From Anaerovibrio lipolyticus (GTDB taxonomy: Bacteria > Bacillota > Negativicutes > Selenomonadales > Selenomonadaceae): DNA of 64,000 nucleotides. Under the pieces are notes generated by a model that ran no database searches, was not told the DNA's origin, and saw nothing but the letters and a program-made list of their open reading frames with translations. Both the position numbers and the translations under genes were made by a program. Position 1 is the stretch's first letter. Each line of letters opens with the position of its first letter. The DNA lies in the NCBI RefSeq assembly GCF_021531495.1, contig NZ_JADYTY010000001.1, positions 1-64,000 on the forward strand, in the 5' to 3' direction. Positions 25,529 to 32,770 of this stretch are shown piece by piece.

Positions 25529-27031
25529 ATGAATCTTAGTATAAGTGATCTTATATATATCATCCTGGCGTTGCCTGTAATCTTCAGTTTGATTTCGGCA
25601 ACCAATTTACTGCCCAAGGATGGACTGCATTGGCTGAACCGTATTACAGCCACAGTTGTTTTTGTAGTATTGGTGCAGTTGGTATTAAATTTTGATGTAA
25701 ATTCTCCTTATAGGGATGAATATCTGTATTTGGACGCTCTAAGCGTTTGGATGCTTTTGATTATTGGCACCTTGTATCTGGCCTTTGCTTGGACCAGTAA
25801 AGCCTATTTGGATAGAGATACCAACAAGCGTTATGGCTATCTCCGGCGCTTCGGCCGATTGGAGGGGCGTTTTTATGCTCTTTCTCATATGTTTGTCTGG
25901 ATTATGTTGGGGGTAGTTGTTGTCAACAATCTGGGCCTAATGTGGGTAGCCATTGAGGCAACTACCTTGGTATCTGCCTTGCTGGTGGCCTTTAAGTTTA
26001 CCCGCACCTCTTTGGAGGCAGCCTGGAAATATGTTATGGTATGTACCGTAGGTATTTGTTTGGCTTTGCTGGGAACTATTCTGGTTTATTATATCCAGTT
26101 GACCTGTGTAGGCAATACCAACCCTTTGGATTGGCTGTATCTGGCTCAGCATGTGGATAATATTGACACCGGTATGGCTAAGCTGGCTTTCTGCTTCCTT
26201 TTTGTAGGCTATGGCACCAAGATTGGCTTGGCTCCTATGCATGCCTGGCTGCCAGATGCCCATTCCGAGGCTCCAGCCTTGACCAGTGGCCTTTTGTCTG
26301 GTGCTCTGTGTATCTGTGCAATTTATGCCCTGATTCGCAATATGATTATTCTTTTGCCAGCTATCGGGGTGGATTTTGTCAGCGGGCTGTGTCTGTTCTT
26401 TGGTTTATTTACCGTAGCTATGGCAGTGCCTTTTGTGCTGGTACAGAGAGATGTAAAGCGTATGCTGGCCTATTCCTCTATGGAAAACTTTGGTCTGATG
26501 ATGGCTGCCTTGGGATTTTTTGTGCCTATGGCGGCTCAGGCTATGCTGCTGCATATGTTTAACCATGCTTTGGTGAAATATTCCTTGTTCTATACAGCAG
26601 GCACTATTATGGAGGAATTTGGCACCAAAAATATGATGCGTATTCATGGTATGATGAGCCAAACTCCTAGAACAGCATTGTTCTGGCTGTTGGGCATTGT
26701 AGGCATTCTGGGTATGCCTCCTTTTGGTATCTTCTTTAGCAAATTCTTTATAGTCTTTGGTTTCTTCCAGTCAGAACATCCTTGGCTGGGTATTTTGATG
26801 CTGGTACTGCTAGCTGGTATGCTGATTGGCATTCTCTACCACGTTATGCGTATGTTTGGCGGTCAGTCCAAGCGCAAGCATGCTATAGAGCTTTTTGGGG
26901 TGGTAGATTCCCTGACCTTGGCTGGTCTGTTGCTCTTTAGCTGTGTAGCTAGTGCAGGACTTGGCCAGATTGATGTATTGAATACTCTGCTGCAGCATGC
27001 AGCACAGATTGTTCTGGGAGGTGTTTACTAA
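25529..27031 (+). CDS. hyfF: Hydrogenase-4 subunit F-like proton-translocating protein
   Basis: 500-residue NuoN/NuoM-type antiporter subunit (HyfF). Channel residues are visible: W-V-A-I-E-A-T-T-L-V-S-A near residue 140, G-Y-G-T-K-I-G-L-A-P-M-H-A-W-L-P-D-A-H-S-E-A-P near 230, R-D-V-K-R-M-L-A-Y-S-S-M-E-N-F-G and F-N-H-A-L-V-K-Y-S-L-F. It starts four bases after hyfE and its stop overlaps the hyfG start by one base, showing tight coupling. Together with hyfB it gives two antiporter-like channels. Confidence 0.9.
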   Translation: MNLSISDLIYIILALPVIFSLISATNLLPKDGLHWLNRITATVVFVVLVQLVLNFDVNSPYRDEYLYLDALSVWMLLIIGTLYLAFAWTSKAYLDRDTNKRYGYLRRFGRLEGRFYALSHMFVWIMLGVVVVNNLGLMWVAIEATTLVSALLVAFKFTRTSLEAAWKYVMVCTVGICLALLGTILVYYIQLTCVGNTNPLDWLYLAQHVDNIDTGMAKLAFCFLFVGYGTKIGLAPMHAWLPDAHSEAPALTSGLLSGALCICAIYALIRNMIILLPAIGVDFVSGLCLFFGLFTVAMAVPFVLVQRDVKRMLAYSSMENFGLMMAALGFFVPMAAQAMLLHMFNHALVKYSLFYTAGTIMEEFGTKNMMRIHGMMSQTPRTALFWLLGIVGILGMPPFGIFFSKFFIVFGFFQSEHPWLGILMLVLLAGMLIGILYHVMRMFGGQSKRKHAIELFGVVDSLTLAGLLLFSCVASAGLGQIDVLNTLLQHAAQIVLGGVY

Positions 27032-28533
27032 TGCAGCAGGTTGTTTCATCAGAAGAATTGCTGGCTGCGGCTCTGCAAGTATATGAGCAGGGCAAGCACC
27101 CTCTCACCGCTATGTTTGGCCGAGATGAAACCTTAAATGGAGCAGGCTATGCCATTTATTGTTGTTTTGAAGTGCCTGAAAAAAGGGATGTACATATTGT
27201 AAAGGGTGTATTCTCAGCAGAGGGGCCTCTTAGCTATGAGAGTCTTACCCATGCTATTCCAGCAGCTGCCTGGTATGAGCGGGAAATCCATGATATGTTT
27301 GGCTTGGTGCCAGAGGGACATCCGGATTTGCGTCCCTTGGTGCTTCATGAAAGCTTTCCAGAGGATTTTCATCCTCTTCGTAAGTCAGTGGCTGTTAATG
27401 CCAAGGTACGGGGGGAGCGTAAATTCAAAATCCGCACCGCCAAGGGACAAGGACTGTTTCAGGTGCCTGTAGGCCCTATTCATGCCGGTATTATTGAGCC
27501 AGGCCATTTCCGTTTCAGTCAGGCTGGCGAGGCTATGCTGCAGCTTGATGCCAAGTTGTTCTTTACTCATCGAGGGATTGAAAAGGCTGTAGAGGGTAAA
27601 ACTCCAGAGGAAGCTCTCCATATTGTGGAGCGTATTTGTGGGGCCTGCAGTGTGGCCAATACCTGGAGTTTTTGTCAGGCTGTGGAGAAGGCGGCAGGAG
27701 TTGCTGTACCTCGCAGGGCAGAGATTATCCGCACCTTGCTTTCAGAGCTGGAGCGTATTACCAATCATGTAGGTGATTTGGGCAATATGCCAGCAGGTGT
27801 AGGTTTCAATCCTGCTATTAGTCTGGGCAGCAGACTGAAAGAACAGCTGATGCGGCTTTGTGAAGCTGTGGCTGGCAATAGATTCCTCCGAGGGGTTATT
27901 GTACCGGGAGGAGTTCGTCAGGATATTACTCCAGAGCTTATTGAGCATATCCATGAGGTTATGGATGCTACGGCTCAGGGTGTGGAGGATTTGGCGGCCA
28001 TGTTCCGAGAGCAGGAGAACTTCCAAAATCGTGTCCGTACTACTGGTATTATCCGCAATCAGACAGCCAAGGATTTGGCTATGGTTGGGATAGGAGCTAG
28101 AGCCAGCGGCTATGCTCATGACAGCCGTAAGGATTTTGCCTATGGCGTTTACCCTGAGCTGGGCTTTGAACCATATACCATGACTATGGGAGATGTGGCT
28201 GCCCGCCTTTTGGTGCGTATCGGTGAGCTGTCTGCTTCCTTTGAAATGATGGATAAGCTTTTGGATATGCTGCGGAATTGTCACGGTATGGAGCTTAAGG
28301 TGGAGCTGACTTCTGGTAAGGGAGAAGGCTGGGGTATCTGTGAATCTGCTCGTGGCAGCAATTTCCAGTATGTGGCCTTGGATAATGAGGGACGAATTGA
28401 CCGCCTCTTTGTCCGCAGTGCTTCCTATCCTAACTGGCCTGCCCTGACCATTGCGGTGCAGGGGGATATTATTCCTGATTTTCCGTTGATAAATAAGAGC
28501 TTTGAGCTTTGCTATGCTTGTATTGATAGATAA
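27031..28533 (+). CDS. hyfG: Hydrogenase-4 large (NiFe) subunit-like protein
   Basis: 500-residue fusion of a NuoC-like 30 kDa domain (about 1-150, with A-A-A-W-Y-E-R-E-I-H-D-M-F-G-L) and a NuoD-like NiFe large-subunit domain. The active-site cysteine pairs are intact: R-I-C-G-A-C near residue 200 and L-C-Y-A-C-I-D-R at the very C-terminus. The protein ends exactly at that arginine, so the C-terminal peptide that HycI-type proteases remove in E. coli HycE/HyfG is absent. Loss of the peptide is known for CooH-type large subunits. It should bind the NiFe centre for H2 evolution or uptake; hyp maturation genes are not in this window. Confidence 0.9.
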   Translation: MQQVVSSEELLAAALQVYEQGKHPLTAMFGRDETLNGAGYAIYCCFEVPEKRDVHIVKGVFSAEGPLSYESLTHAIPAAAWYEREIHDMFGLVPEGHPDLRPLVLHESFPEDFHPLRKSVAVNAKVRGERKFKIRTAKGQGLFQVPVGPIHAGIIEPGHFRFSQAGEAMLQLDAKLFFTHRGIEKAVEGKTPEEALHIVERICGACSVANTWSFCQAVEKAAGVAVPRRAEIIRTLLSELERITNHVGDLGNMPAGVGFNPAISLGSRLKEQLMRLCEAVAGNRFLRGVIVPGGVRQDITPELIEHIHEVMDATAQGVEDLAAMFREQENFQNRVRTTGIIRNQTAKDLAMVGIGARASGYAHDSRKDFAYGVYPELGFEPYTMTMGDVAARLLVRIGELSASFEMMDKLLDMLRNCHGMELKVELTSGKGEGWGICESARGSNFQYVALDNEGRIDRLFVRSASYPNWPALTIAVQGDIIPDFPLINKSFELCYACIDR

Positions 28534-28544
28534 GGGGGAGAGCT

Positions 28545-29303
28545 GTGTTTAAGGTATTGGAAAGAATTTTTCGTGACAAAATTGCCACCGAGCAGATTTC
28601 CCTTGAGGGCAGCGAAAGATTTCGGGGAACTATTGAGGGCAATGGTTCTCCAGAAATGCTGGAGCATTGTCAGTCTGTGTGTCCTGTAGGTGCTTTTCAG
28701 GTTCAGGGCGATAGCTACAAAATTGATTATAAAAAATGTCTTTTCTGTGGTAAATGCGTAGAGGCCTGTGCTTCTATTGCTCTGCAGGAGGGCAAGGAGG
28801 GCGATGTTCTCCATCATTCCAGCAAGGATGCTATGCCTTATCTTTTAGAGGCTGGTCAGGAGGCTGTGGCAGAGGTATTAAAGCAGAAGCTGGGCCGTTC
28901 TCTTCATGTCCGCCATCTGGATGCAGGTTCTTGTAATGCCTGTGACTTTGAAATGGGTGCCATGAGCAATCCATATTATGATTTGCATCGTTATGGTGTA
29001 GCCTTTGTAGCTTCGCCACGCCATGCAGATATGCTGATGGTAACAGGTGTAGTAACCCGCAATCTGGAGCAGGCTCTCCGTATGAGCTATGAGGCTATGC
29101 CGGAGCCAAGGCTGGTTATGGCCTGTGGTGCTTGTGCAGCTGGCGGTGAAACCTATGGAGATACATATGCAGTAGTAGGTGCTGCTGACCAGGTGGTGCC
29201 AGTGGATTTGTATGTACCTGGCTGTCCGCCAAGACCATCTGCCATGATTGTGGGCATGCTGGCGGCAGCGGATATGCTGGCAGAAAAGTTAAAGCATAAA
29301 TAA
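28545..29303 (+). CDS. hyfI: Ferredoxin-hydrogenase small subunit fusion (HyfH/HyfI-like)
   Basis: 252 residues. An N-terminal ferredoxin-like domain (about 1-90) is fused to a NuoB-like small subunit (about 110-250). The second ferredoxin motif is complete (C-L-F-C-G-K-C-V-E-A-C) but the first retains only C-Q-S-V-C-P, so cysteines for one 4Fe-4S cluster are all present while the other lacks two. The small-subunit cluster cysteines are seen in G-S-C-N-A-C-D-F-E-M, M-A-C-G-A-C-A-A-G-G and V-P-G-C-P-P-R-P. The start is GTG 28545 after AGGGGGAG. In E. coli HyfH and HyfI are separate proteins. Last gene of the cluster. Confidence 0.85.
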   Translation: MFKVLERIFRDKIATEQISLEGSERFRGTIEGNGSPEMLEHCQSVCPVGAFQVQGDSYKIDYKKCLFCGKCVEACASIALQEGKEGDVLHHSSKDAMPYLLEAGQEAVAEVLKQKLGRSLHVRHLDAGSCNACDFEMGAMSNPYYDLHRYGVAFVASPRHADMLMVTGVVTRNLEQALRMSYEAMPEPRLVMACGACAAGGETYGDTYAVVGAADQVVPVDLYVPGCPPRPSAMIVGMLAAADMLAEKLKHK

Positions 29304-29337
29304 TTTTTTGATGAAAGCAATATAAGGAGGTGTGACT

Positions 29338-30297
29338 ATGCCTAGAGAGAAATTTAGCATAGATGGACAGATTCAGCAGATGAAAAGCAAGGGCATTAAA
29401 TTTGAGATGATTGACGAAAAAGAGGCCAAGAAGTTTTTAGCCAGTCATACCTATTATTTTCGTCTGAAGTTCTACGCCAATAACTATACCAAATGTACTA
29501 CAGGGGATAAGGCAGGTCAGTATGTGAATCTGGACTTTGCTTATCTTAAGGAGCTGTCCCTGCTGGATATCTATCTACGGCGAGTCATGTTCTCCATTGT
29601 TATGGATGTGGAGCATTATGCCAAAATCAATTTGCTGGCTTCCCTAGAGAAAAATAAGCGGGAGGATGGCTACAAGATTGTGGCGGAGCTTTTGAAAAAG
29701 CATCCTTGGCTGGGCCGGGAGATTGAACGGCAGAAGGCTCCTTATACTGCTGGTTTGATTAACAAATATAAAGGAAATTTTGCCGTATGGAATATTATTG
29801 AGGTATTAACCTTTACCAATTTGATTGTGCTATATGATTTCTACTATAGCAAATACAATCAAAAGCATGTGGAGTCAGATTATTTTTACTCTGTCCGAAA
29901 TATCCGCAATAGTATTGCCCATAACAACTGTCTCCTGCATGATTTGCGGGCTACTCAGTCTGGTCAGCAGGAGGTAAAGGATGAAGAAATCTGCCGCATC
30001 GTGGCTGAGATTCCTGGCATTGGTTCCTCCATGCGCAGTACCAAGCTGTGTGTACCTTTCCTTTATGATTTTGTAACTACTCTGGAGGTCTTTGACCAGA
30101 TTGTTACCAGTCAGAAGGAGCGCATCAAGCGGCTGGAGGTTCTTTATCTGTTGGTAAATAATAGATTCTCCCGTCATATTGATTATTTTGAAGGGAATCC
30201 TGTGGTTAAGACAGCTTTGGATTTTATGACCAAGGTGGTTAGCTATTACCGTAGCAAAAATCTGGCTGGAACTCCTACTGAAGATTTAATGTTTTGA
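29338..30297 (+). CDS. Abi family (Abi_2, HEPN-type) protein
   Basis: 319-residue soluble protein of the Abi_2/AbiD-AbiF superfamily. The N-terminal part carries A-S-H-T-Y-Y-F-R-L-K-F-Y and S-L-L-D-I-Y-L-R-R-V-M-F-S-I-V-M-D-V-E-H-Y-A-K; the HEPN RNase motif R-x4-H is present as R-N-S-I-A-H near residue 190. Family members block phage growth by RNA cleavage when activated. ATG 29338 is chosen since GTG 29332 is the end of AGGAGGTG. It sits 34 bases after the hydrogenase operon, with no partner antitoxin visible. Defence is a family-based inference; housekeeping RNA roles cannot be excluded. Confidence 0.75.
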   Translation: MPREKFSIDGQIQQMKSKGIKFEMIDEKEAKKFLASHTYYFRLKFYANNYTKCTTGDKAGQYVNLDFAYLKELSLLDIYLRRVMFSIVMDVEHYAKINLLASLEKNKREDGYKIVAELLKKHPWLGREIERQKAPYTAGLINKYKGNFAVWNIIEVLTFTNLIVLYDFYYSKYNQKHVESDYFYSVRNIRNSIAHNNCLLHDLRATQSGQQEVKDEEICRIVAEIPGIGSSMRSTKLCVPFLYDFVTTLEVFDQIVTSQKERIKRLEVLYLLVNNRFSRHIDYFEGNPVVKTALDFMTKVVSYYRSKNLAGTPTEDLMF

Positions 30298-30322
30298 CAG
30301 GCAATAGGCTTTAGGGTACAAT
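30294..30322 (+). promoter_or_regulatory. Promoter of the DUF1292 gene
   Basis: TTGACA (30294-30299), 17 bases, TACAAT (30317-30322). The -35 overlaps the stop codon of the Abi gene, so the two units are abutted. Confidence 0.65.
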
Positions 30323-30366
30323 CAAATTAGAGATTAATATATAACTTTAGAAAATGAGGTGTTATT

Positions 30367-30666
30367 ATGGCAAATGAAGAGATTATGGACGAGGAAAACA
30401 TTGTAGTAGAGTTTCAGGATGATGCAGGTAATTCCCTGTATTATCAGCAGGAAATGATTATTCCTGTAGATGGTGTGGATTTTGCTCTGCTGGTAGGCCT
30501 TAATGTTGAGAATGATGAAAGCTTTGATGAGGAAGAGAATGTTATCATCGCCAAGATTGTGAAGGACGAAAACGGCGAGGATGAATATGTAGATCCTACT
30601 GATGAGGAATTTGAAAAGGTTCAGGCTGTTTATAACGAGCTTTGCGATGCTGAGGAAGCTGAGTAA
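30367..30666 (+). CDS. DUF1292 domain protein (YrzB family)
   Basis: 99-residue, very acidic protein. The core I-V-V-E-F-Q-D-D-A-G-N-S-L-Y-Y-Q and the following V-D-G-V-D-F-A-L-L-V-G-L segment match DUF1292/YrzB, a small family common in Firmicutes, often next to yrrK and yrrL (ruvX and ireB homologues). Here those genes lie 22 kb away. Function is unknown. GAGGTG (30356-30361) precedes the ATG. Confidence 0.8.
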   Translation: MANEEIMDEENIVVEFQDDAGNSLYYQQEMIIPVDGVDFALLVGLNVENDESFDEEENVIIAKIVKDENGEDEYVDPTDEEFEKVQAVYNELCDAEEAE

Positions 30667-30672
30667 AAGACA

Positions 30673-31470
30673 GTGACCACAAAGAAATTTGTATTGCCCC
30701 AGCTTTATTTTAGCAAGCTGATGCGGGCTATTACTGAGTTTGAGCTTATTGAGGAAGGGGATAAAATCCTTCTAGGCATCTCTGGCGGCAAGGATAGTAT
30801 TTTTATGGCATATGCTATGGCCATGATGCAAAAACGGCTGAAAAAGAATTTTCAGCTACAGGCGCTTACTATTAATCCCATGTTTTCAGAGGATTTTGAT
30901 ACAGAGCGTATTCGAGGCTTTATGGAGGAGCTGGGGATTCCCTTTGCTTCTTTTCCTGTGGATATTGCTGGTACGATTGAGAATCAGGGAGGCAAGGATC
31001 CTTGCTATACCTGTGCTTTTTTCCGTCGAGGTGCCGTAAACCGCTATGCCAAGGAGCAGGGGTGCAACAAGGTAGCCTACGCTCATCACCATGATGATGC
31101 AGTGGAAACCTTTTTCATGGGGCTTCTGTATTCAGGACAGCTTCATACCTTTACTCCCAAGACCTATTTGGACAAAATGGATTTGACGGTTATTCGTCCC
31201 TTGGTGTACTTCCGAGAAGCGGAAATACGAGAGGCAATTCAGTATCATGGCTTTGAGCCTGTACCCTCGCCTTGCCCTTATGATGGACATACCATTCGTC
31301 AGAAGGTTAAGGACTTGATTCAGGAAATAAGTCAGGACAATCCTCAGCTCTACAGTCATCTGGCGGCAGCCATGCGGCAGGATGCCATAGGAGAGCTGTG
31401 GGCTCCGGCCAAAACCCGTAAGGAAATGCAAAAGCAGTATTTCAGCTATATGTACGGAAAGCAACAATAA
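30673..31470 (+). CDS. TtcA-like PP-loop ATPase (tRNA thiolation family)
   Basis: 265-residue PP-loop enzyme related to TtcA, which thiolates cytidine 32 of tRNA. The ATP-binding loop G-I-S-G-G-K-D-S-I-F-M-A-Y is near residue 37; a C-Y-T-C pair (D-P-C-Y-T-C-A-F-F-R-R-G) near residue 115 and a further cysteine in P-S-P-C-P-Y-D-G-H-T near residue 200 could hold the 4Fe-4S cluster required by TtcA; A-H-H-H-D-D-A-V-E-T-F-F is the family signature. The start is GTG 30673, six bases after the DUF1292 stop; the ribosome binding site is weak, so translational coupling is likely. A different tRNA substrate is possible in this lineage. Confidence 0.8.
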   Translation: MTTKKFVLPQLYFSKLMRAITEFELIEEGDKILLGISGGKDSIFMAYAMAMMQKRLKKNFQLQALTINPMFSEDFDTERIRGFMEELGIPFASFPVDIAGTIENQGGKDPCYTCAFFRRGAVNRYAKEQGCNKVAYAHHHDDAVETFFMGLLYSGQLHTFTPKTYLDKMDLTVIRPLVYFREAEIREAIQYHGFEPVPSPCPYDGHTIRQKVKDLIQEISQDNPQLYSHLAAAMRQDAIGELWAPAKTRKEMQKQYFSYMYGKQQ

Positions 31471-31500
31471 AATATCTCAAATAATATCTGGACAGCAGAG

Positions 31501-31536
31501 GTGTCAAAGCTAAAAGTGCTTTGGCACTTTTTATTT
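31501..31536 (+). terminator. Intrinsic terminator after the TtcA-like gene
   Basis: GTGTCAAAGC (31501-31510) pairs with GCTTTGGCAC (31518-31527), followed by TTTTTATTT. Confidence 0.85.
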
Positions 31537-31555
31537 GCCAGATAATTTGGAAATA

Positions 31556-31586
31556 TTGACACATACACATGGTTTTAGGTTATAAT
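31556..31586 (+). promoter_or_regulatory. Promoter of the BMP-EAL operon
   Basis: TTGACA (31556-31561) and TATAAT (31581-31586), both perfect, separated by 19 bases, which is longer than optimal. Spacers of this length can mark promoters that need a DNA-bending activator; that is inference. Confidence 0.55.
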
Positions 31587-31627
31587 AAAAGATAAAGATG
31601 TTGATATGCTGGGCGGGAGGAATAGAT

Positions 31628-32770
31628 ATGCAAAAATCTTGGTGGAGCAAGCAGTATGGAATCGTAATTGCAGCCATTGTCTTGCTGATGATAATAGCTT
31701 TCTTGTATAAGGATTCTCTTTTGGATACAGAAAAGGTTCATGAGGATGAACGGCTATATAATGTAGGGGTGCTGATAGATAGTACCATTTACGATGCAGG
31801 CTGGAACCAGTCTCATTATGAGGGATTTGAGGAGGCTGCTAAGGAGCTGGGGGTAAAGATACATTACAGGACCTTTGTGCCGGACAATGATAATGAAGCA
31901 ATTCGCATCGCCGTAGAAGAATTGATTGAGGAAGGCTGTCGGGAGATATTTGCCACCAGCTTTGGTTATGGCGAAGGCATTATTAATTTGGCTCAGCAGC
32001 ATCCGGATATTTATTTCTTTCATTGTGCAGGTACAGAAACCGCACCTAATGTTTCTGTTTATTTTGGTCGTATGTATCAGGCTAGATACCTTAGCGGCAT
32101 GGCTGCAGGTATGCGTACCAAAACCAATCATATAGGCTTTGTGGCTGCCATGCCCATTGTGGAAGTTATACGGGGAATCAATGCCTTTACCCTAGGGGCG
32201 CAAAAGGTAAATCCCCAGGCCGTAGTTCATGTGCGTTGGACAGATAGCTGGGACACACCAGAAAAGGAAAAGGAAGTTACCCAGAAGCTATTGGAGGATG
32301 TTCCTGTAGATATAGTGGCTTATCATCAGAATAGCAGCCAGCTATTGGAGGTGGCTCAGACTATGGGGGCTGAGGGAATTGGCTATCATTATGACAATAT
32401 GGAAAAATTCCCCTATACTATGCTGACCGCTGCTGTATGGGATTGGAAGCAGTTCTATACCAAATTGATTAAGGAATGTATTGACGGCAGATTTACTAGT
32501 CGTATATATTATTCTAGCTTGAATAATAATGTTATTAAGATTACTCCTCCTAGAGCTGGAACACTTTCCAGTCAACAGCTAGCGATTATAGACTCCACTA
32601 GGAATGCTATTATGTCTGGCAGTTGGGATGTATTTTATGGGCCAATATATAGTCAGGATGGAAGGCTGATGGTGAAGGAGGGAGAAGCCCTTTCGGATAA
32701 ATATTTGATTCAGAAGATGAATTGGCTGGTAAAGGGAACGGAGGGCAGCAGTGATGGAACAAACAAATGA
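31628..32770 (+). CDS. Membrane-anchored BMP family ligand-binding protein
   Basis: 380-residue protein of the basic-membrane-protein (BMP/Med/TmpC) periplasmic-binding fold. One N-terminal transmembrane helix (about 12-31) replaces the usual signal peptide/lipobox. The domain follows from about residue 45: Y-N-V-G-V-L-I-D-S-T-I-Y-D-A-G-W-N-Q, then E-I-F-A-T-S-F-G-Y-G-E and H-I-G-F-V-A-A-M-P-I-V-E-V. BMP proteins bind nucleosides or related ligands for ABC import, but no ABC genes are near; instead the gene overlaps a transmembrane EAL protein, so a sensory role is likely. ATG 31628 follows GGGAGG; the frame opens earlier at 31598. Confidence 0.82.
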   Translation: MQKSWWSKQYGIVIAAIVLLMIIAFLYKDSLLDTEKVHEDERLYNVGVLIDSTIYDAGWNQSHYEGFEEAAKELGVKIHYRTFVPDNDNEAIRIAVEELIEEGCREIFATSFGYGEGIINLAQQHPDIYFFHCAGTETAPNVSVYFGRMYQARYLSGMAAGMRTKTNHIGFVAAMPIVEVIRGINAFTLGAQKVNPQAVVHVRWTDSWDTPEKEKEVTQKLLEDVPVDIVAYHQNSSQLLEVAQTMGAEGIGYHYDNMEKFPYTMLTAAVWDWKQFYTKLIKECIDGRFTSRIYYSSLNNNVIKITPPRAGTLSSQQLAIIDSTRNAIMSGSWDVFYGPIYSQDGRLMVKEGEALSDKYLIQKMNWLVKGTEGSSDGTNK

